DNA from: Campylobacterales bacterium
GTDB taxonomy: Bacteria; Campylobacterota; Campylobacteria; Campylobacterales; QNZT01
Assembly (NCBI GenBank): GCA_015662615.1
Contig: DQTU01000006.1
Span: forward strand, 1 to 11,824
Direction: 5' to 3'
DNA: 11,824 nucleotides
Shown: positions 6,657 to 11,824 of the stretch, piece by piece
Layout: the number at the start of each line of letters is the position of its first letter
Position numbering within the stretch: position 1 is the stretch's first letter
Position numbers and translations under genes: made by a program
Notes under the pieces: generated by a model
Database searches by the model: none
The model's input: only the letters and a program-made list of their open reading frames with translations
Told to the model about the DNA's origin: nothing

Positions 6657-9600
6657 GTTTTGTTAATCCTTTTAGAATTTAAAAATGTATACAGTACTGG
6701 AAGATAGAGAAGATTCAGAACCGTTCCCCAAGCCAAACCAAAACCAAGTGCTATCGCCATAGGCTGAAATATAGTCGCTTGTCCTGTTGGAAAGAAAATC
6801 AGAGATGAAAGTCCTATCAACGTTGTAATAGAGGTTAACACAATTGGTCTGAATCTTTTAACTGCATAGTAAAAAATATCGTCAAGATTTTTTGCTTTTT
6901 TGAGATTCATCATCATGATGATTCCATCATTTATCACAACTCCTGACAATCCAAGCATTCCGATGATCGAGGGCATGCTTAAGTTTAATCCCAACATGAA
7001 GTGCCCCATAAGCACTCCTAAAAAAGCAAAAGGTATCACTGACATCATCATGAGGGTTTCACGAAAGGAGTTAAAGAGGTATAACATCGAGAGCATAATC
7101 AAGATCATCGCCAAGCCGCTTGCAGCCATCATATCGTCTTTCAAATCTTTCTGTTTCTCTTTTTCGCCTTTAAATTTGAGTTTTATCCCATCTTTTTTAG
7201 CCTCATCAAGCAGGGGTTTAATGTGTGCTAACGCTTCATTTGCCGTAAGAATCTTTGGATCAACATTGGCATAAATATAGAAGTTTTTCTCTCCAAAATC
7301 TTTAATTACTTTTTCAAAAGATTTGATGACTTGAAACTCCACAACCTCTTTGAGAAGCACATGTCTGTTCCCTTCGAGGGTAAGTTCATAATTTTTGAAA
7401 TGCTCTATGGAGTCTTTGTTGTCACTTTTGATTTTAATTTCTAAGAGGTTTTGTGCATCAAAGGAGAGTGCAATTTTTCGCTCAAGATACATGTTTGAGA
7501 GTATGCGTCCAAGTGTCTGTTCATTTAATCCCAAAGATTCGCCATAGTCATTGATCTTTAGCTTGATCTCATCGATTCCAAACTTGATACCGCTGTCAAC
7601 TGAAGTAATGCCATCAAGTGTCTCTAGCTCAGCTTTGAGTTTACCAATAAGGCTTGCAATTTTACCATTATCTTCACCGATAAGACCAATTTTAAGATCT
7701 GATTTTATGGGTCCTACTTTTTTCTCAACGATATCGATATCTGTAAGTCCAAACCGCTCTTTATAGTTTTGCTCTTTTAAAAATAGGCGTAATTTTTTAG
7801 CGATGGGTTGAGATTTTTCGTCTCTTGTTCTCCCCTCAGAATCGTAATAAAAACTTAAATTTGGCGTGATAAAATGATCTACAAAGTTTTGTGCTTTGAG
7901 TTTTTGAAGCTCTAGGGTAATTTGTCCGACATAAGGATAACTTTCACTATTTCCAGCACTATCTCTTCTCCAACCTGAAATTACCCCGATATGGTCGATA
8001 TAAAAAATCTCTTTTTTATCATAGATCTCTTTTTGTATGATTTTTAAAATTTCATAAGTCTCTTCTGTTGAAGTGTTTACATTTGCTTTCAGGGCTACAT
8101 GTATGGTGGTGGCATCAAACTTTGGAAACATTTGAAATTTACTCATCTTGATCCCTAAAACCATCAATAGTGGTACTAGGATAACAAATGAGAAGAGAAA
8201 GCTCTTTTTGTATTTAACAAAATAGTGAATCACTAGGCTGTAAATTTTGTTTGCTTTGACCCAACTTGCCGCTTTTTGATTTTTCTTTAACACATCTGCT
8301 GCATGAATGGGTAAAAATACAAAAGACTCAATCAACGAAGCTGCGACTAAAACAGCAACCGTAATGGGGATAAGTTTGATGACTTCCCCCATCGTACCAC
8401 TCATCATAAGGGCTGGAATAAAAGCAAAAAGTGTGGTAAGCGAAGCAATAGTCACAGGTTTAAACATCTCTGTTGCCCCAACAATTGCCGCCTCTTTAGG
8501 CTCCAACCCCGCTTCGTTATGCTGCTGTATATTTTCACTCACAACAATGGCATCATCAACAATAATTCCAAGTGCTATAAGCACACCAATCAAAGAGATC
8601 ATGTTGATTGAGTATCCAGCCACGAAGAGGTAAAAAGCACCTAAAACAAAAGAGGTAGGGATACCAAGTGAGATGATAAATGACATTCGGGAGTTGATCA
8701 ATAACATGACAAGCAGTGAGATAAGAATCAAACCTAAAAGAATATTAGAGACGATGATGTTCAGTCTATCTTTGATTTGTACGGAGTGATCATTGTGGAT
8801 TATAAATTGATAATCCTCATCTTTTTGGTTCATCTCATCAACAATTTTATTCAGCTGTTCTGAAAGCACAAGGGCATTTCCAACTTTGCTCTGTTTGATA
8901 GAGAGATCTATAGCGTTTTTATTGTCAACTGAGAACAAGGTACTTGCATCTTCATAGCGTTTTTCAACGGTCGCTATATCTTTAAGATAGAGTGTTTTTC
9001 CTCCAACTCTGATACGACTTTTAAGCATATCCGCAGCAGTTTTTTTACCGTTAAATGTTGAGATGTAGTAATGTCCGCCCTTTGAATCTTCCACTTTTCC
9101 TATAGGATAGATATAGGAGAGTCCCGCAATCGTAGTTATGAGTGCATTTTCATCAAGACCTAAAGCTTTGATTTTTTTTGAGTTTAAGTTGATATCATAA
9201 TAGATATCAGAATCTCCGTAGATGATGACCTCAGATATATCTTTGAGCGTTGAAATTTTATCTTTGAGGAGATTTGCTTTTTGGATTAGATCACTGTTTG
9301 AGTGCGTGTCACTTGTGATTGCGATACGCATAAGGTCTCTTTTGATCTCCAAGACAGAAACCGTTGGTTCATCCATATCTTCAGGAAGATTCTGTTTTAC
9401 CAAAGCTAACGCATCTTTAACCTTATCTGCGGTGTTATATCTGTCAACTCTTTTTTCAAGTTCCAGTATCATGTTGAAACGGGTAGGGGAGATGATCGTT
9501 GCCATCTCTTTGATACCGTCTACATTTTTCACTTCATCTTCTATATCTTTAACTGCCATCCTATCCAAGATATCGATGGATGCTCCTGCATAATGCCCTG

Positions 9601-9748
9601 AAACAGAGACCATATCAAGTTCAAAGGAGGGAAATATCTCTTTGGGGGTTTTCATATAAGAGTAAATACCCGTTATAAAAACAAGAACAAACAACAGATA
9701 GTTCATCCGTGCATTGTCCATAAAAAATCTTAGAAATTTTTCAAACAT
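6653..9748 (-). CDS. RND-type (AcrB/CmeF-like) efflux transporter permease
   Basis: 1031 residues, normal length for HAE1/AcrB-type resistance-nodulation-division pumps in the inner membrane. Layout: helix 1 (about 15-31), first porter domain (about 38-325), helices 2-6 (about 330-480), helix 7 (about 516-533), second porter domain (about 540-868) and helices 8-12 (about 873-1022). The proton-relay aspartates of helix 4 are present as Asp398-Asp399 in GIIVDDAIVVSENI. In helix 10, where AcrB has Lys940, this protein reads GVVINDGII with Asn940-Asp941, a variant seen in other RND branches. The start at 9748 fits the family N-terminus (MFEKFLRFFMDN), though the ribosome binding site (AGGA about 12 bases upstream) is weak. 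It follows trmA by 14 bases. No adaptor or TolC-like gene lies alongside, so it probably borrows partners; substrates are unknown. Confidence 0.93.
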   Translation of the reverse strand: MFEKFLRFFMDNARMNYLLFVLVFITGIYSYMKTPKEIFPSFELDMVSVSGHYAGASIDILDRMAVKDIEDEVKNVDGIKEMATIISPTRFNMILELEKRVDRYNTADKVKDALALVKQNLPEDMDEPTVSVLEIKRDLMRIAITSDTHSNSDLIQKANLLKDKISTLKDISEVIIYGDSDIYYDINLNSKKIKALGLDENALITTIAGLSYIYPIGKVEDSKGGHYYISTFNGKKTAADMLKSRIRVGGKTLYLKDIATVEKRYEDASTLFSVDNKNAIDLSIKQSKVGNALVLSEQLNKIVDEMNQKDEDYQFIIHNDHSVQIKDRLNIIVSNILLGLILISLLVMLLINSRMSFIISLGIPTSFVLGAFYLFVAGYSINMISLIGVLIALGIIVDDAIVVSENIQQHNEAGLEPKEAAIVGATEMFKPVTIASLTTLFAFIPALMMSGTMGEVIKLIPITVAVLVAASLIESFVFLPIHAADVLKKNQKAASWVKANKIYSLVIHYFVKYKKSFLFSFVILVPLLMVLGIKMSKFQMFPKFDATTIHVALKANVNTSTEETYEILKIIQKEIYDKKEIFYIDHIGVISGWRRDSAGNSESYPYVGQITLELQKLKAQNFVDHFITPNLSFYYDSEGRTRDEKSQPIAKKLRLFLKEQNYKERFGLTDIDIVEKKVGPIKSDLKIGLIGEDNGKIASLIGKLKAELETLDGITSVDSGIKFGIDEIKLKINDYGESLGLNEQTLGRILSNMYLERKIALSFDAQNLLEIKIKSDNKDSIEHFKNYELTLEGNRHVLLKEVVEFQVIKSFEKVIKDFGEKNFYIYANVDPKILTANEALAHIKPLLDEAKKDGIKLKFKGEKEKQKDLKDDMMAASGLAMILIMLSMLYLFNSFRETLMMMSVIPFAFLGVLMGHFMLGLNLSMPSIIGMLGLSGVVINDGIIMMMNLKKAKNLDDIFYYAVKRFRPIVLTSITTLIGLSSLIFFPTGQATIFQPMAIALGFGLAWGTVLNLLYLPVLYTFLNSKRINKT

Positions 9749-9762
9749 TGATATCTTAGTTC

Positions 9763-10863
9763 CTATTTTTTATTTAAAATGACGCCACACTCTATATGGT
9801 AAGTATAGCTAAATTGATCAAACACCGCAAAGTTAGAAACTTCAAAATCAGTTTTTAAGATATCTAAATCTCTTTTGAGGGTTTGAGGATTGCATGAGAT
9901 ATAGATAATGTGTTTAAACTCTTTGATGAAATTAAGTGTATCTGTATCTAAACCTACTCGTGGTGGATCAACAAAAATAGTATCAAATGAAAACTTATCT
10001 AAATTTATATCTACTAAGCGTCTAAATTCTCGCTCTTTATTTAGTGCTTGTACTAACTCTTCACTACTTAGACGGATAAATTCGATATTTGTCACATGAT
10101 TTACAATACAATTTTCACGAGCTGTTTGGATAGAGCGTTTTGAGATTTCAGTAGCTAAAACAAATCGAAAATGAAAACTTAGCGGAATGGTAAAGTTACC
10201 AGACCCGCAATAAAGCTCCAACAAGTCAAGTGCACTTTTACCGATCTTCTCTTTCACCCACCCAATCATCTTCTCATTTACACCAGAATTTGGTTGGGTA
10301 AATCCTGTATCATAAAGTCTGTAATGGTAGGGTTGGTCTGCAATCATTAAAGTTTCATCAATATACTCTTTAGTCACTACAATTTTCACACCACGAGATC
10401 TCCCAATAAGGTCGATATCAAGTTTTTGTGCTAATTTTTGTGCCTCTTTTTCCCAAATCTCATCAACTTTTTTATGATAAATCAGGGTTACTAGAAGTTC
10501 CTCTTTTTGTGAGGAGAGAAATTCAACTGAAAAAAGTCGCTGCTTCAACATAGGATTTGGTAAAATTGCTTCAAGAAGTTTGGGCATCAGTTTTGCAATG
10601 TTTTCACTTACAATGGAGCAGTTTTGAATCTTTACCAAACCTTTTCTTTCAAGGGTATTCATCGCATACGAGATGCCCTCATCGTCATGGTAGATTCGAA
10701 ACTCAGCACGGGCTCTAAAATGGGACGCTTTTGAAGTGATGACATCTAGTGAGTCTAAACCAAACTCCTCTTTTATCGTCTCAACTTTATAGGAGAGTTG
10801 TTCTTCATAGTTTTTATCATGCAGTGTACATGAGCCACAAATTCCAAAATACTCACATGTCAT
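9763..10863 (-). CDS. trmA: tRNA (uracil-5-)-methyltransferase TrmA
   Basis: 366 residues, the length of E. coli TrmA, which methylates U54 of tRNA to ribothymidine using S-adenosylmethionine. Seen: the SAM-binding loop LLELYCGSGNFTIPL (214-228), DPPRVGLD (299-306), the nucleophile Cys324 in ISCNPQTL and the general-base Glu358 in YTYHIECG, both at the same numbers as in E. coli. The QPNSGVN motif (190-196) that helps bind the tRNA is also present. Unusually, the N-terminus has Cys3, Cys9 and Cys12 (C-x5-C-x2-C) and Cys82, the pattern that holds the iron-sulfur cluster of the rRNA enzyme RlmD; E. coli TrmA lacks it. There is no TRAM domain, so TrmA is favoured over RlmD. The start overlaps the fliP stop as ATGA. 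Confidence 0.9.
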   Translation of the reverse strand: MTCEYFGICGSCTLHDKNYEEQLSYKVETIKEEFGLDSLDVITSKASHFRARAEFRIYHDDEGISYAMNTLERKGLVKIQNCSIVSENIAKLMPKLLEAILPNPMLKQRLFSVEFLSSQKEELLVTLIYHKKVDEIWEKEAQKLAQKLDIDLIGRSRGVKIVVTKEYIDETLMIADQPYHYRLYDTGFTQPNSGVNEKMIGWVKEKIGKSALDLLELYCGSGNFTIPLSFHFRFVLATEISKRSIQTARENCIVNHVTNIEFIRLSSEELVQALNKEREFRRLVDINLDKFSFDTIFVDPPRVGLDTDTLNFIKEFKHIIYISCNPQTLKRDLDILKTDFEVSNFAVFDQFSYTYHIECGVILNKK

Positions 10864-11594
10864 CTAAAACTCGCAATTAAATTTCCGATCAGTAAGTTCC
10901 AACCATCCACAAGCACAAAGATAAGCAACTTAAACGGCATCGAAATCATAGCAGGAGGAAGCATCATCATACCCATCGCCATAAGGACAGAACTTACAAC
11001 CATGTCAATCACCAAAAAAGGTAAAAAGAGTAAAAACCCTATCTCAAAAGCACTTTTTAGCTCACTAATCATAAATGCAGGTATAGCAATAGTAAGAGGA
11101 ACCTCTTTATAGTTTTGAGGATTTTTAATATCTCTTATCCTGAAAAAGAGTGCCAAATCTTTCTCTCTAGTATTTCGGATCATAAACTCTTTAAAAGGCT
11201 CAACCCCTTTTTCAAATGCTTCTTCATAGGTGATCTGTTTATCAATGTAGGGTTTTACAGCATTGTCATAAGCCCTTTGCCCCACAGGCTCCATGATGAA
11301 AAAAGTTAATATCATTGCAAGAGAAACCATGATCTGATTTGGTGGCATCTGTTGAGTTCCCATCGCTTGTCGAAGAAATGAAAAAACCACGATAAGACGG
11401 ATAAAACTTGTCATAACAAGCAGAAGAGAGGGTGCTAAAACTAAAAGGGTTAAGACAATTAAAACATTGAGAGAACTTACTAAATCTTTTGGCTCTCCTG
11501 GAGCGGAGAGTGAAATATCGATATTGGGTACAACGGGGTTAGCACCATAAGCAGTTATAACAAAAAAAAGTATAATCGCAACTGCTTTAAAAAT
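10860..11594 (-). CDS. fliP: Flagellar export gate protein FliP (probable ATT start)
   Basis: FliP is an inner-membrane part of the flagellar type III export gate (FliPQR). Seen from the chosen start: a signal-peptide-like helix (about 4-18), a helix at 42-63, the conserved PPNQIMVSLAMILTFFIMEP (84-103), the periplasmic NTREKDLALFFRI (141-153), and the C-terminal block with IPAFMISELKSAFEIGFLLF, FLVIDMVVSSVLMAMGM and PFKLLIFVLVDGWNLL. The frame is open to the window's right edge, with ATG at 11675 and TTG at 11765, but those add a stretch that looks like another protein's tail. An ATT at 11594, six bases after a perfect GGGAGG, gives 244 residues, the usual FliP length, starting right at the signal peptide. 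If the ATT is not used, the next choice is the ATG at 11675. Operon partner trmA follows in an ATGA overlap. Confidence 0.85.
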   Translation of the reverse strand: MFKAVAIILFFVITAYGANPVVPNIDISLSAPGEPKDLVSSLNVLIVLTLLVLAPSLLLVMTSFIRLIVVFSFLRQAMGTQQMPPNQIMVSLAMILTFFIMEPVGQRAYDNAVKPYIDKQITYEEAFEKGVEPFKEFMIRNTREKDLALFFRIRDIKNPQNYKEVPLTIAIPAFMISELKSAFEIGFLLFLPFLVIDMVVSSVLMAMGMMMLPPAMISMPFKLLIFVLVDGWNLLIGNLIASFR

Positions 11595-11600
11595 GGCTAA

Positions 11601-11606
11601 CCTCCC
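11601..11606 (-). promoter_or_regulatory. Strong Shine-Dalgarno sequence before fliP ATT
   Basis: GGGAGG on the minus strand, then TTAGCC, then ATT in the FliP frame. The spacing of six bases is ideal. No ATG, GTG or TTG lies in the FliP frame between the ATG at 11675 and a methionine deep inside the second membrane helix, so this site is the best evidence for where fliP translation begins. Confidence 0.6.
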
Positions 11607-11627
11607 GATTTTTATCGTCTTTATTTT

Positions 11628-11824
11628 AGGAAAAAAGTATAACTCAACTCTCCTATTTTTCTCCTTACCCTCCATGGCATTGTGTATATGAGGGGTGCGA
11701 GATTTACCCCGAATTACAGCTAAAAGCTTCTTTTTCACATTCGTAACATCTCTCCTATACAACAAGCACTCTGCACAAATAATGGATTTTTCGCCAATTA
11801 TCCAAACATGACTCCAAAAATGCA
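11628..11824 (-). pseudogene. C-terminal tail of an OmpA/MotB-like domain, incomplete in window
   Basis: The minus-strand frame that becomes FliP is open from the window edge and reads, about 40-65 codons before the ATT, as the end of an OmpA/MotB peptidoglycan-binding domain: RGKSRTPHIHN, then MEGKEKNRRVELYFF. This matches the family pattern GxGxSxP...N...G...NRRVE. The preceding residues (CAECLLYRRDVTNVKKKLLAVI) also fit the family's helix and strand before the GxS loop. No stop separates it from FliP: after a run of six T (11631-11636) the frame runs on. One T more or fewer would end it at a TAA within a few codons. It is therefore a normal gene with a sequencing indel, a frameshifted gene, or a true fusion. 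Only the last third or so of the domain is in the window. Confidence 0.45.

Noticed and set aside
6900..9593. Several plus-strand open frames opposite the RND pump
   Set aside because: Ser/Ile-rich, low-complexity translations typical of the reverse strand of membrane-protein genes; no domain or signal.
1..11824. CRISPR array, insertion sequence, tRNA or phage genes
   Set aside because: No spaced direct repeats, transposase motifs, tRNA-like cloverleaf or phage proteins were seen on either strand.

Overview
The window comes from an AT-rich bacterial chromosome, most likely a Campylobacterota member close to Sulfurimonas. This is inferred from the overall character of the proteins (FliP wording, a CmeF/AcrB-like pump, an HI0933-type flavoprotein), the AT-rich promoters with recognisable -10 but poor -35 boxes, and very tight packing with repeated ATGA start/stop overlaps. 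I see no mobile element, CRISPR array, tRNA or rRNA, and no non-coding stretch over 300 bases.

Layout. (1) 157-1693, plus strand: three translationally coupled genes, namely a soluble YbjQ-family protein, a membrane-anchored YbjQ paralogue and a membrane-anchored M48 zinc metalloprotease. (2) 1690-2292, minus: an unrecognised Ser/Thr-rich lipoprotein whose stop codon overlaps that of the protease. (3) 2426-4476, minus: a secreted VWA (MIDAS) protein followed by a coupled small four-helix membrane protein. (4) 4575-6235, plus: an NlpC/P60 peptidoglycan hydrolase lipoprotein and an HI0933/BaiN-type flavoprotein, read from a promoter divergent to the VWA gene. (5) 11824-6216, minus: a tightly packed operon that reads, in transcription order, the tail of an OmpA/MotB-like domain, fliP, trmA, an RND-type pump and a small anchored protein. 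It converges on the flavoprotein gene with a 20-base coding overlap.

Most genes act at the envelope: surface or periplasmic proteolysis (M48), peptidoglycan cleavage (NlpC/P60), a periplasmic VWA protein, efflux (RND) and flagellar export (FliP). TrmA is the tRNA-modifying exception.

The points most worth checking are: the YbjQ-YbjQ(TM)-M48 operon as a possible membrane quality-control unit; fliP, which lacks any ordinary start codon at the right place but has a perfect Shine-Dalgarno sequence in front of an ATT; the OmpA-like tail that runs in frame, without a stop, into fliP; a TrmA carrying an RlmD-like set of four iron-sulfur-type cysteines; and an RND pump with no adaptor or outer-membrane channel gene beside it. 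Several automatic start sites are probably too far upstream; I moved them on the basis of ribosome binding sites and signal peptides.
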